A stretch of 64,000 bases of DNA from positions 8,246,001 through 8,310,000 of the forward strand of contig NZ_JANADK010000001.1 in NCBI RefSeq assembly GCF_024199795.1. The letters are read 5' to 3'. Positions 1 through 7,803 of this stretch are shown one piece after another; within the stretch, counting starts at the first letter, position 1; every line of letters starts with the position of its first letter. This DNA comes from Bradyrhizobium sp. CCGB01. GTDB taxonomy: Bacteria > Pseudomonadota > Alphaproteobacteria > Rhizobiales > Xanthobacteraceae. Under the pieces are notes generated by a model. The model was not told the origin of the DNA. It ran no database searches and was given only the letters and a program-made list of their open reading frames with translations. The position numbers and the translations under genes are program-made.

Positions 1-113
1 ATCTCGCGCCAGTGCGCCGTCTCCTCCACCGGCGACGGCGCGAGTTGATAGGCCCCGACGCCGGACCCACCGAGCGCAATCGCCACAATCGCGATCGCCG
101 CGCCGCGCCGCAT
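1..113 (-). CDS. Exported protein, N-terminus only (cut by window edge)
   Basis: The reading frame starts with ATG at 113 and runs off the left edge. The 37 visible residues begin MRRGAAIAIVAIALGG, a positively charged start followed by a hydrophobic stretch, so a signal peptide or membrane anchor is likely. The start lies two bases after the stop of the LVIVD-repeat gene upstream, which suggests translational coupling and a shared operon. Too little is present to name the family. Confidence 0.6.
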   Translation of the reverse strand, partial: MRRGAAIAIVAIALGGSGVGAYQLAPSPVEETAHWRE

Positions 114-115
114 CG

Positions 116-1561
116 TCAGTTCCTCGGCAGGCCGGCGACGGCGCGCGCGGGCCCTGTCAGTTCGAGGATATGCAGGCCGGTATTGGCGCGGTCGACGATG
201 TAGATGTAGCCGCGCTCGTCGGTCTCGACATTGTTGGTCTGGATCGCGACCTTGCAGCGTTCGCCGCCCTCGACGGGAATGCAGCGCTTGTCCGTCGCGC
301 TCGTGATCGCCGGGATGAAATATCCGACCTCCCTGGGATGATAGGGATCGCGGATGTCGAGCGCGCGCACCCCGGCATTGAAGAAGGCGATGAAGGCCAT
401 CTTCTTGTAGTAGACCGGCGCCATGCTCTCGTTCGACGAATGCGAGCCGAAGCGGCCGCCGCGCTGGCAGAACTGGCCGCTCGCCTCCGGCACGGTGTAG
501 CTCGAGATCATCATCGGCCGCGTCTCGGTGGTGACGTCGGCGAACCACACCATCTGCCGCGCCTCGCCGCATTCGTTCAAGATCGCCTCGTCGACGATCA
601 TGACGATGTCACGGGTCTTGCCGTCCTTGTCCTCGGCGAATTCGGCGACGGGCATGTCGAGCATCGGAAACGTCGTGTGCGCCCCGTTGAAGGCGGACAT
701 CGGCATGCGCGAAATCTCGGGATAGCGCAGATTGTCCGGCGTCGGCTCCTTCGGCCCGTTCAAGAGCTTGTCGCGATCGACGATCTGGAGGATGCCGCCC
801 TTGTTGGTGCCGTAGCCGAAGAAGACGCGGTTGCCGTGGGGCCCGGTCGAGATCGGCCCGTGCAATTCGGTCGGCACCGCGCCGGTCGAGCCTGGCTCCT
901 GCCCGGGCAAGCCAAAATCCCTGATCTTCTGCGGATGCGCGGGATCAGAGAGGTCATAGACCTGCGTCATGCGCCGCGTGCGCCAGTCCGGTGCGCCCGA
1001 GACGAGAAAAGCAATGCCAGTGTCGCACTCCCACCAGCTCTTGTGCGTGTCCTTCAGGCCGCCAATGCGCGTGATCAGCACGGGATTTGCGGGATCGGCG
1101 ACGTTCCAGATCTCATGCGCCTCGCTGCCGAAGGTGCGGAGCATGTAGACCGCATTGGGATCGCCCTTCGGCAACGACTTGCCGTCGCAGACCCGCACCA
1201 TTTGTGCGCCGCCGGACTCGTACTTTCCCTCCTGGCCCGGCAGGTGCCGCAGATATTTTGGACGCGCGGGATCGGTGACGTCGACGATGGACGTTCCGTT
1301 CGGCTCGGCCTGCCCCGTCATCGGGTTGACCGGAGCCGGCACGTCGTCGGTGCCGCCGTGATGGCCGATATAGGCGATCCAGCGGTCGCCCTGGTGATGG
1401 ATGGTCGGCTGGTAGGCACTGCGCGCCTGGAGGTCGTTGCTGCCGACCAGCTTCATGTTGGACGCTTCCGGCGGCGCGCCGATGGTCTGCTTCTGCGCGT
1501 AGGCGGATGTGCTGCATGCAAAAAGGACAAGGCACGCAGCAGTCAAGACGCAACGGAACAT
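116..1561 (-). CDS. Exported LVIVD-repeat protein
   Basis: A 481-residue protein with a clear signal peptide (MFRCVLTAACLVLFACSTSA, then AYAQ). Several segments follow the LVIVD pattern of a short beta strand followed by D-P-x-x-P, for example SIVDVTDPARPKYL, EIWNVADPANPVLI, QVYDLSDPAHPQKI and ALDIRDPYHPREV. This is typical of the LVIVD family, which is thought to form a beta-propeller-like fold outside the cytoplasm. I chose the ATG at 1561 because it is preceded by GGGAGGG and starts the signal peptide; a longer frame to 1645 has neither. The biochemical role is unknown. It is divergent from the ArsR/SRPBCC operon and probably co-transcribed with the gene truncated at the window start. Confidence 0.8.
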   Translation of the reverse strand: MFRCVLTAACLVLFACSTSAYAQKQTIGAPPEASNMKLVGSNDLQARSAYQPTIHHQGDRWIAYIGHHGGTDDVPAPVNPMTGQAEPNGTSIVDVTDPARPKYLRHLPGQEGKYESGGAQMVRVCDGKSLPKGDPNAVYMLRTFGSEAHEIWNVADPANPVLITRIGGLKDTHKSWWECDTGIAFLVSGAPDWRTRRMTQVYDLSDPAHPQKIRDFGLPGQEPGSTGAVPTELHGPISTGPHGNRVFFGYGTNKGGILQIVDRDKLLNGPKEPTPDNLRYPEISRMPMSAFNGAHTTFPMLDMPVAEFAEDKDGKTRDIVMIVDEAILNECGEARQMVWFADVTTETRPMMISSYTVPEASGQFCQRGGRFGSHSSNESMAPVYYKKMAFIAFFNAGVRALDIRDPYHPREVGYFIPAITSATDKRCIPVEGGERCKVAIQTNNVETDERGYIYIVDRANTGLHILELTGPARAVAGLPRN

Positions 1562-1638
1562 AATCCCTCCCGGAACCAATCTGCGTTGGCTGAGCTTCAA
1601 CGCTAGCACAGCCGCTTGCACGCGCCAAAGACACCATC

Positions 1639-1668
1639 TTGACATGCAACCATTTGGTTGCCTATTAT
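1639..1668 (+). promoter_or_regulatory. ArsR-operon promoter with operator in the spacer
   Basis: TTGACA (1639-1644) and TATTAT (1663-1668) are separated by 18 bp. The spacer contains the dyad GCAACCA-TT-TGGTTGC at 1646-1661. A repressor bound there would occlude both promoter boxes. Transcription would begin about 7 bases past the -10 box, at or next to the ATG at 1676, so the message may be leaderless; no Shine-Dalgarno sequence is visible. The operator is probably bound by the ArsR protein encoded just downstream. Confidence 0.7.
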
Positions 1669-1675
1669 CGTTGCC

Positions 1676-1990
1676 ATGGATGAGGTCTTCAAAGCGCTCG
1701 CCGACGCGTCACGACGCTCGCTGCTGGACAGGCTTCACACCAAAAACGGCCAGACCCTGAACGAACTCTGCGAAGGCCTGTCGATGACCCGCCAGGCCGT
1801 GACCAAGCACCTTATCATTCTCGAAGAGGCCAATCTGGTCACGACCATCAGGCATGGCCGCGAGAAGCTGCACTATCTCAACCCGGTGCCGATCCATCAG
1901 ATCGGCGAACGCTGGATCAAGAAATTCGAGCGCGGCAAGCTCGCCGCACTCAGCGAGTTGAAACGTCAGTTGGAGAAGCGCGATGAGTAA
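1676..1990 (+). CDS. ArsR-family transcriptional repressor
   Basis: A 104-residue winged-helix protein beginning MDEVFKALADASRRSLLDRL, the usual opening of ArsR regulators. The recognition helix region reads SMTRQAVTKHLIILEEANLV and is followed by the beta wing. No cysteine pair of a metal site is seen, so this is the metal-independent kind that commonly sits with SRPBCC (AHSA1) genes. The stop overlaps the start of the next gene by 8 bp. Probable autorepressor through the dyad at 1646-1661. The true ligand is unknown. Confidence 0.88.
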   Translation: MDEVFKALADASRRSLLDRLHTKNGQTLNELCEGLSMTRQAVTKHLIILEEANLVTTIRHGREKLHYLNPVPIHQIGERWIKKFERGKLAALSELKRQLEKRDE

Positions 1991-2453
1991 GCCCCAATTC
2001 GTCTATGTGAGCTATATCGAGACCACGCCGGAGCAGCTGTGGGAGGCGCTGACGTCGAGCGAGTTCACGAAGCAATACTGGTTCGGCGCCGAGGTCCGGT
2101 CGGACTGGAAGATCGGCTCGCCCTTCGCGCTCACGCTGGACGGCGAGGTCACCGATTCCGGCGAGATCCTGGAGGCCGATCCGCCGCGCCGCCTGTCCTA
2201 CAGCTTCAAGCACCAGAAATTCGAGGAGCTGCGCGGTGAGCCGATCTCGCGTGTCGTCTTCACCATCGAACCCTTTGGCTCGCTCGTGCGTTTGACCGTG
2301 TTGCACGACGGCTTCGTCGAAGGCGGCAAATATCTCGGCGCCGTCTCCAATGGCTGGCCGGCGATCCTGTCCGGGCTCAAGAGCCTGCTGGAGAGAGGCA
2401 AGGTGCTGGTTATTCCCCGCGCCGCGCTCAACAAGGGATTCGACGCAAAATGA
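1983..2453 (+). CDS. SRPBCC (AHSA1-like) protein
   Basis: A 156-residue protein of the START/Bet v1-like SRPBCC superfamily. The opening YVSYIETTPEQLWEALTS and the later NGWPAILSGLKSLLERGK are hallmarks of the AHSA1 group, which form a hydrophobic ligand-binding helix-grip fold. It overlaps the ArsR gene at its start and the next SRPBCC gene at its end (ATGA, 2450-2453), so the three form one translationally coupled operon. Substrate not predictable. Confidence 0.85.
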   Translation: MSKPQFVYVSYIETTPEQLWEALTSSEFTKQYWFGAEVRSDWKIGSPFALTLDGEVTDSGEILEADPPRRLSYSFKHQKFEELRGEPISRVVFTIEPFGSLVRLTVLHDGFVEGGKYLGAVSNGWPAILSGLKSLLERGKVLVIPRAALNKGFDAK

Positions 2454-2962
2454 ACATCGAACAGTTCAAACCGCTGACGGTCTACACCATCTACATCGCT
2501 GCGACGCCGGAGAAGGTGTGGGAGGCGCTGACCTCGGCCGAGTTCAGCCGGCAATATTTCTTCGGCAATACCGTCGAGGTCGAGCCGCGCCTCGGCGGCG
2601 CGTTCATCGTGCGCACACCAGATGGCGCCCTGCATATCAGCGGCGAGGTGCTCGCATACGATCCGCCGCGAAAGCTCGCGGTCACCTTCAACGTCAACTG
2701 GCCCGAGCTGATCGAGAAGCTAGGGCCGACTCTCGTCACCTACGAGATCGAACCGGTTGGCGAAGCGGTCCGGCTCACCATGAGCGAAGGCCACGACCGC
2801 CCGCTCAGCGATGACATCCTTGCAGGCGGACGCTCGGGCTGGCCTGCGATCCTGTCGGGTCTCAAGAGCGTGCTCGAGACGGGCAAGCCGCTCGTCGTCA
2901 AGCTGGGGCCGCCGCAGCGGATGCTGGATGCGCTCAAGGCGATGGGGATCAAGACGCCGTAG
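2450..2962 (+). CDS. Second SRPBCC (AHSA1-like) protein
   Basis: A 170-residue paralogue of the preceding gene: it shares the YIAATPEKVWEALTSAEF opening and the GRSGWPAILSGLKSVLETGK helix. The ATGA overlap with the previous stop shows coupling. Local duplication of the SRPBCC gene is the simplest origin. Function is likely binding or conversion of a small hydrophobic molecule under control of the ArsR protein; this is inference. Confidence 0.85.
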   Translation: MNIEQFKPLTVYTIYIAATPEKVWEALTSAEFSRQYFFGNTVEVEPRLGGAFIVRTPDGALHISGEVLAYDPPRKLAVTFNVNWPELIEKLGPTLVTYEIEPVGEAVRLTMSEGHDRPLSDDILAGGRSGWPAILSGLKSVLETGKPLVVKLGPPQRMLDALKAMGIKTP

Positions 2963-2981
2963 GTTACCGCGAGCTCGAAAT

Positions 2982-3057
2982 CGTAGGGTGGGCAAAGGCG
3001 CCCTTGCGCCGTGCCCACGCCTGGCCGGTGGGCACGCTTCGCTGTGCCCACCCTACG
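2982..3057. repeat. Palindromic repeat
   Basis: The ends CGTAGGGTGGGCA and TGCCCACCCTACG are inverted copies, with further GTGCCCAC/GTGGGCAC pairing inside. The same CGTAGGGTGG/CCACCCTACG ends bound another repeat at 14126-14212. It lies between two convergent genes and could form a long hairpin in either transcript. Confidence 0.75.
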
Positions 3058-3089
3058 GCACTGAGTGGCCCCGGCGAAGGCCGATATGA

Positions 3090-3863
3090 CTACGACACCG
3101 GAACCACCAGCCGCCGATAAAGATGCCAGGTCGCGTGCCCCAGCACCGGCAGCGTCACGATCAGCCCGAGAAAATACGGCAGCGCCGAGACGATCAGCAG
3201 CATCACGATCACGGCGGCCCATCCGATCATCGGCAGCGGGCTGGTCACCACCGCGCGCACGCTCGTCACCATGGCGGTGACGAAATCGACCTCGCGGTCG
3301 AGCAACAGCGGGAACGACACCACGGTCAGCGAGAACAGGATCAATGACAGCGCGGCGCCGACCGCATTGCCGATGGCGAGGAACAACAGGCCTTCATTCG
3401 TGGTCAGCACCACCGTCATGAATTCCTGAAGACTCGAGAACGAGGCGTGCAGGCCGAGCAGCAGCGCGATCAGGAGCCGCACCTGGTACATCCAGATCAC
3501 GAACACGAACAGCGTGACAAAGGCCATCCAGCCGATCTCGCTGCGCGCGCGTATCGCCAGCCAGATGGCGCGGAAGGAGACCGGCTCGCCGCGCTCGCGG
3601 CGACGGCTGATTTCGTAAAGGCCGATCGCCACGAACGGCCCGATCAACGCAAAGCCGGCCGCAAGGGGATAGACGAGATAGACCATGCCGAAGGCGGTGA
3701 GGCAGAGCATGATGCCGATGCCGCCGGCGGCGTAGAGCGCGCCGAAGCAGAGCCCGTAAAGCGGCAGCGCCTGGAAATCGCGCAATCCCTCGACCAGCGC
3801 CTCGGCGATGTCGGTCGCCACCACGGGCCGCACCACCGGATCGACTTTGCCCGAGATCGACAT
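3090..3863 (-). CDS. DUF2189-type integral membrane protein
   Basis: A 257-residue protein with about six hydrophobic segments (for example GIGIMLCLTAFGMVYLVYPL and SPLPMIGWAAVIVMLLIVSA). Motifs such as GPFVAIGLYEISRRRERGE and SFPLLLDREVDFVTAM match the DUF2189 family of inner-membrane proteins of unknown function common in alphaproteobacteria. The start at 3863 has GGGGAGGGAG upstream; longer readings into the divergent region lack support. Monocistronic and divergent from the hybrid kinase gene. Confidence 0.8.
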   Translation of the reverse strand: MSISGKVDPVVRPVVATDIAEALVEGLRDFQALPLYGLCFGALYAAGGIGIMLCLTAFGMVYLVYPLAAGFALIGPFVAIGLYEISRRRERGEPVSFRAIWLAIRARSEIGWMAFVTLFVFVIWMYQVRLLIALLLGLHASFSSLQEFMTVVLTTNEGLLFLAIGNAVGAALSLILFSLTVVSFPLLLDREVDFVTAMVTSVRAVVTSPLPMIGWAAVIVMLLIVSALPYFLGLIVTLPVLGHATWHLYRRLVVPVS

Positions 3864-4158
3864 CGACTCCCTCCCCGTCACCGGCACGATCTCCGTCGCG
3901 CGCGACCTCGATACTAGCGCGCTCGGGCGTCGCGCGCACGCGCGCGTTGATTGCGGGAGACGGTATCCGGGGAGCGCCCCGGCACCGGCCCAACAGGGCC
4001 TCGTGGCGACCTTCCGGGGACCATCGCGATGTGCGCAGTCGAAATCTTTCCCCGCGAGGGCCTTTTCGTCGCGATGCCTATGGACTGAGCGGAGGGTGGT
4101 GCCGCAGATTGCATCTTCGAAGCAGCACGCGCGACGACCAAATTGGACCGCCCGATCG

Positions 4159-6387
4159 ATGAACTTGCGTACCCGGCTACTGATACTCGTCATCGCGGCC
4201 ATGCTGGTGCCGGCGATCCTCGTCGGGCTGCGTTTCGTGCAGAACCGGAGCAGTGAAATCAATGCGGCCCTGGCCGATCTGGCGGCGTCGGCCAACAACA
4301 TTGCCAACGATCTGGACGAGAAGATCCAAGGCACTGCCCAGCTTCACTATGGTCTGGCCCGCGCCCGCGATCTCGACACGCGCGACAAGGCGGCCTGCTC
4401 GGCGTTCCTGTCCGATGTGCGCGAGGAGTACCCGCAGTTCACCGGAATCCTGACCATCGATCCGGACGGCAGCCTGTTCTGCGACTCGCTGCGGACCAAC
4501 CGTACCCTCGATCTGAGAGATCGCGCCTATTTCAAGCAGGCCCTGGTCTCGCGCGGCGTCGTGCTTGAGCCGGTATTCGGCCGGCTCACCGGAATATCGG
4601 TGCTCCAGATCGCATATCCGGTGCGATCGGAGGCAGGCGCGCTGAAATCGATCCTGCTCGCTTCGTTCAACCTGCGTAAATTCGCAGAAGATCATCACAA
4701 GCGGCTGCTCGCCGAAAAGGAGGTCGTGCTCATCGACCGCAAAGGCACCGTTCTGGTCGCCCCTTCCGGAGCAGGCTGGACCGAGCCGGTCGGCGCGTCG
4801 ATCGCGGGATCCGAGCTGTTCCGCTTCGCTGCCGCTCCCGATCAGCAGACGTTCCAGGAATTGACAGATCGCGAGGGCCGCACGCAGGTCTGGGCCGTGG
4901 CCCGCTCGCCTTCGACCCGCGATGCCGGCCTCTACATCATGGTCGGACGGTCCAAGGACGGATTGGTCGCGACGGCGAATCGCCGGCTCTACGAGGATCT
5001 GGCGATCCTCGCGGTGGCCTCGCTGCTGCTGCTGGCGGCCGTCTGGATCCTTGCGACCGTGAGCGTCGGACGCCAGATCGGACGGCTCGCCACGATGGCG
5101 AAGAAGCTCGGGCTCGGCGACCTCAGCGCACGAATTCCCTCGCCCCATCCGCGCGGAGAGCTGGGCGGACTGATGACCCTGCTCAACGACACGGCCGAGT
5201 CGCTCCAGCAGCAACGCACTGCCATCGCAGACCTCAACCAGAAGCTCAGCCAATCGCAGAAGATGGAAGCGATGGGCCAGCTCACCGGCGGCGTGGCGCA
5301 CGATTTCAACAATCTCCTGACCGTCATTCTCGGCAATTCGGAGCATCTCGCCGACAGGCTGGCGGGCAACAAGGACTTGCACCGGATCGCCAGCGACATC
5401 GCGACCGCCGCCGAGCGCGGCTCCGACCTGACGCGGAGCCTGCTCGCCTTCGCCCGCAAGCAGCCGCTCCAGCCGCGAGACATCGACATCGCCGGGAAGA
5501 TTCACGAGATGGAGCAGTTGCTGCGCCGCCCGCTGGGCGAGCACATCGAGTGCACCTTCGTCCTCGAACCGGATGTGTGGCTGAGCAGCGTCGATCCCGG
5601 CCAGCTGGCGACTGCGCTGCTCAATCTCGTGCTCAACGCGCGCGACGTCATGCCGCTCGGCGGCAAGCTGACGATCGAGGTGCGCAACGCCTCGCTCGGT
5701 GAATCCGACCTGGACGTCAACGGCGAGCCGCGGCCGGGCGACTACGTCATGGTGGCCGTGACCGACACCGGCAGCGGCATGACCGCCGAGGTGGCGACCC
5801 GGGCGTTCGAGCCGTTCTTCACCACCAAGGAGGTCGGCAAGGGCACCGGGCTCGGCCTGAGCATGGTCTACGGGTTTGTGCGACAATCCGGCGGCGTCGT
5901 GCAGATGCAGTCCGAACCGGGACAGGGCAGCGTCGTCAGGCTGTTCTTTCCGCGCCTTGCGACGGCGCCAAACGAGCATCCCTCGCCCGCGGAACGGATC
6001 GTCGCCCGCGACGGAAGCGAGACCATTCTCGTCGTCGAGGACGACGACATGGTTCGGGCCTATGTCGAGAGCGAGCTGAAGACGCTCGGCTATCGCGTCA
6101 TCACGGCGTCGAACGGTCGCGAGGCGCTCGAATTGTTGCGGCGACCCGGCGACATCGACCTGCTGTTCACCGACGTCGTGATGCCCGGCGGCATGTTCGG
6201 GCCGGAGCTTGCGAGGCAAGCGACCGGCTTGCGGCCCGGGCTCAAGGTGCTCTTCACCTCGGGCTACAGCCAACATCCCGTCAAGACGCCCGACGGGGTC
6301 GACGACGCGCGCATTCTGACGAAGCCGTTCCGGCGGCAGGATCTCGCCGCGATGCTGCGGGCCACCCTGTCAGGGACGGGGCGGTAG
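4159..6387 (+). CDS. Cache-domain hybrid histidine kinase
   Basis: A 742-residue membrane sensor. Order: first membrane segment (about residues 7-25), a periplasmic Cache-type sensing region (about 30-275, with the DLRDRAYFKQAL motif seen in double-Cache sensors), second membrane segment (about 281-303), HAMP, the HisKA box GGVAHDFNNLLTVI with phospho-acceptor His381, an HATPase domain (NLVLNARD, DTGSGM, GTGLGLSMVYGF) and a C-terminal receiver (VVEDDD; phospho-acceptor Asp672 in FTDVVMPGG; Lys in TKPFR). The start is the ATG that opens the first membrane helix. The likely ligand is a small organic molecule; no output regulator is adjacent. Confidence 0.88.
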   Translation: MNLRTRLLILVIAAMLVPAILVGLRFVQNRSSEINAALADLAASANNIANDLDEKIQGTAQLHYGLARARDLDTRDKAACSAFLSDVREEYPQFTGILTIDPDGSLFCDSLRTNRTLDLRDRAYFKQALVSRGVVLEPVFGRLTGISVLQIAYPVRSEAGALKSILLASFNLRKFAEDHHKRLLAEKEVVLIDRKGTVLVAPSGAGWTEPVGASIAGSELFRFAAAPDQQTFQELTDREGRTQVWAVARSPSTRDAGLYIMVGRSKDGLVATANRRLYEDLAILAVASLLLLAAVWILATVSVGRQIGRLATMAKKLGLGDLSARIPSPHPRGELGGLMTLLNDTAESLQQQRTAIADLNQKLSQSQKMEAMGQLTGGVAHDFNNLLTVILGNSEHLADRLAGNKDLHRIASDIATAAERGSDLTRSLLAFARKQPLQPRDIDIAGKIHEMEQLLRRPLGEHIECTFVLEPDVWLSSVDPGQLATALLNLVLNARDVMPLGGKLTIEVRNASLGESDLDVNGEPRPGDYVMVAVTDTGSGMTAEVATRAFEPFFTTKEVGKGTGLGLSMVYGFVRQSGGVVQMQSEPGQGSVVRLFFPRLATAPNEHPSPAERIVARDGSETILVVEDDDMVRAYVESELKTLGYRVITASNGREALELLRRPGDIDLLFTDVVMPGGMFGPELARQATGLRPGLKVLFTSGYSQHPVKTPDGVDDARILTKPFRRQDLAAMLRATLSGTGR

Positions 6388-6411
6388 GCTCGCGCCGCGG
6401 GACGTTGCCGG

Positions 6412-6855
6412 TCAGGAGCGCGACGCGAGGAGAAGCGCCACGCCAAGATTGGCGATGAACAGAGCCGCGTCGATGACGAAGATCCTCAGCATCGGGCCCT
6501 TCAGCACGGGCCAGTAGGCCACCCCGACGCGCCCTCCGCGCATCAGGACCGGAACGTTGTAGGCGAACTGGCTGAAGTGGCAGGCCGCAAAGAACAGGAA
6601 CAGCACGAGCTGCGCCTCGACCGGCTGGAAGAACGGCGGACGAGCGGCCAGAAGATAGAACGACAAAAGCCCGATCGGCAGATTCATCCCGCCCAGGAAC
6701 GCCACGCTGGCCGCCAGCGTCGGCGCGATCGGATTGCTGCGCTCTTCGCGCGGCAAAAGTATCTTCAGCGTGTTGGCTTGCGCAATGCTGAACTGGATGA
6801 ACGCGCCGCCGAACCAGAGCGCATTGAGGAGCAGGACGAAATCCGAAAGGTGCAT
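6412..6855 (-). CDS. Small multi-pass membrane protein
   Basis: A 147-residue protein with four hydrophobic stretches (for example FVLLLNALWFGGAFIQFS and FFQPVEAQLVLFLFFAACHF). The start is two bases after the stop of the SnoaL-like gene, so the two are co-transcribed. I do not recognise the family; the topology suggests an inner-membrane protein. Confidence 0.7.
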   Translation of the reverse strand: MHLSDFVLLLNALWFGGAFIQFSIAQANTLKILLPREERSNPIAPTLAASVAFLGGMNLPIGLLSFYLLAARPPFFQPVEAQLVLFLFFAACHFSQFAYNVPVLMRGGRVGVAYWPVLKGPMLRIFVIDAALFIANLGVALLLASRS

Positions 6856-6857
6856 GA

Positions 6858-7226
6858 CTATTTTCCGTAGAAGGCTTCGCTGCGCACCACACGGCCCGCA
6901 TCGTCGAAGTCCATGAATTCGCTGGCGCGGGTGTCGCCGAGTTGCCACCACACCGTCAGCCGCGCGATCGCCTCGTCCCAGCTCCAGTTCAGGATCTTGA
7001 GGTCGGCGCTCTCGATGTGACCATAGGCTTTTCGCCAATAGGCGCGGATGTTCTCGGCGCCCGTGACGACCGGAGAACCGGTCAACGTCAACGCCAGAGG
7101 ACTGCGCATCTGCGCATTGTCGGCAAAATGCGCGACGACCGCGTCGATATCGACCCGGCACCAGCTTGCGCACCAGGCCGCGACAAAGCGTTCGGCGGCC
7201 GCGCGATCCATCTTCCATCCGCTCAT
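6858..7226 (-). CDS. SnoaL/NTF2-like protein
   Basis: A 122-residue protein with the cone-fold pattern of the SnoaL/NTF2 superfamily: AAERFVAAWCASWCRVDIDAV, then HFADNAQMRSP, YWRKAYGH and the C-terminal strand FMDFDDAGRVVRSEAFYG. The start at 7226 follows a GGGGGAGGG ribosome site. Members are enzymes or ligand binders; the substrate cannot be read from the sequence. It leads a two-gene unit with the small membrane protein, and both lie downstream of a MarR regulator. Confidence 0.78.
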   Translation of the reverse strand: MSGWKMDRAAAERFVAAWCASWCRVDIDAVVAHFADNAQMRSPLALTLTGSPVVTGAENIRAYWRKAYGHIESADLKILNWSWDEAIARLTVWWQLGDTRASEFMDFDDAGRVVRSEAFYGK

Positions 7227-7281
7227 GGCGGAGCCCTCCCCCGGCTCGTTGGCCGGGAAAGTGGCAAAGCCCGCCCCTCAT

Positions 7282-7296
7282 GTCAACCATGTTGAC
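7282..7296. promoter_or_regulatory. MarR-type operator candidate
   Basis: GTCAAC-CAT-GTTGAC is a perfect dyad with 6-bp arms in the 82-bp gap between the MarR gene stop and the SnoaL-like gene start. Size and position fit a MarR-dimer operator for the downstream pair. No convincing promoter boxes could be assigned. Confidence 0.5.
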
Positions 7297-7308
7297 TTGA
7301 AGAAAACG

Positions 7309-7776
7309 TCAGCTGTTGTCGGCGATCGCCCCCATGACGGCCATCCATGCCGCCGCACCCGGTGCCCCGACGCGGTCGAACGCCTCGCGCATCACTTTGC
7401 GCTCGTGTCCCGAAGCCGTTTGCTCGACCTTCTGCCCCGCAGCCGTGAGGCGCAGCAGCTTGGAGCGATGCTGCTCGGGTGCGCGCTTCGACGTCAGGAG
7501 CTTGCGCTCCAGCAACAAATTGAGCGGACGGTTCAGGGCCTGCTTGGAGATGCCGAGCACTTCGATCAGCGCGCCGATCGCGATGTCGGGCCGGCGCGCC
7601 ACCACATAGAGGATGCGATGGTGCGGGCGCGACAGGCCCTGTTTCGCAAGATAGTCGTCGGCCTCGAGCGTCATCCCGCGCCAGCCGTAATACATGAGCT
7701 CGAGGGCCGCATCGAGATCGTGCAGCTTGTCGAGAGAGGCGCGGTGAAGCCCCGCGGCTTGAGACGTCTTTGCCAT
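7309..7776 (-). CDS. MarR-family transcriptional regulator
   Basis: A 155-residue winged-helix protein: N-terminal dimerisation helix, LSRPHHRILYVVARRPDIAI, recognition region LGISKQALNRPLNLLLERKLL, and a wing around LLRLTAAGQKVEQ. It is upstream of and co-oriented with the SnoaL-like and membrane genes and probably controls them through the dyad at 7282-7296. Ligand unknown. Confidence 0.87.
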   Translation of the reverse strand: MAKTSQAAGLHRASLDKLHDLDAALELMYYGWRGMTLEADDYLAKQGLSRPHHRILYVVARRPDIAIGALIEVLGISKQALNRPLNLLLERKLLTSKRAPEQHRSKLLRLTAAGQKVEQTASGHERKVMREAFDRVGAPGAAAWMAVMGAIADNS

Positions 7777-7803
7777 TGTTCCGATTGCGCCGAATTGAAA
7801 GAC

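Noticed and set aside
170..1606. A 478-codon open frame on the plus strand
   Set aside because: Antisense to the LVIVD-repeat gene, which has a signal peptide and repeats.
4177..6276. A 699-codon open frame on the minus strand
   Set aside because: Antisense to the hybrid histidine kinase.
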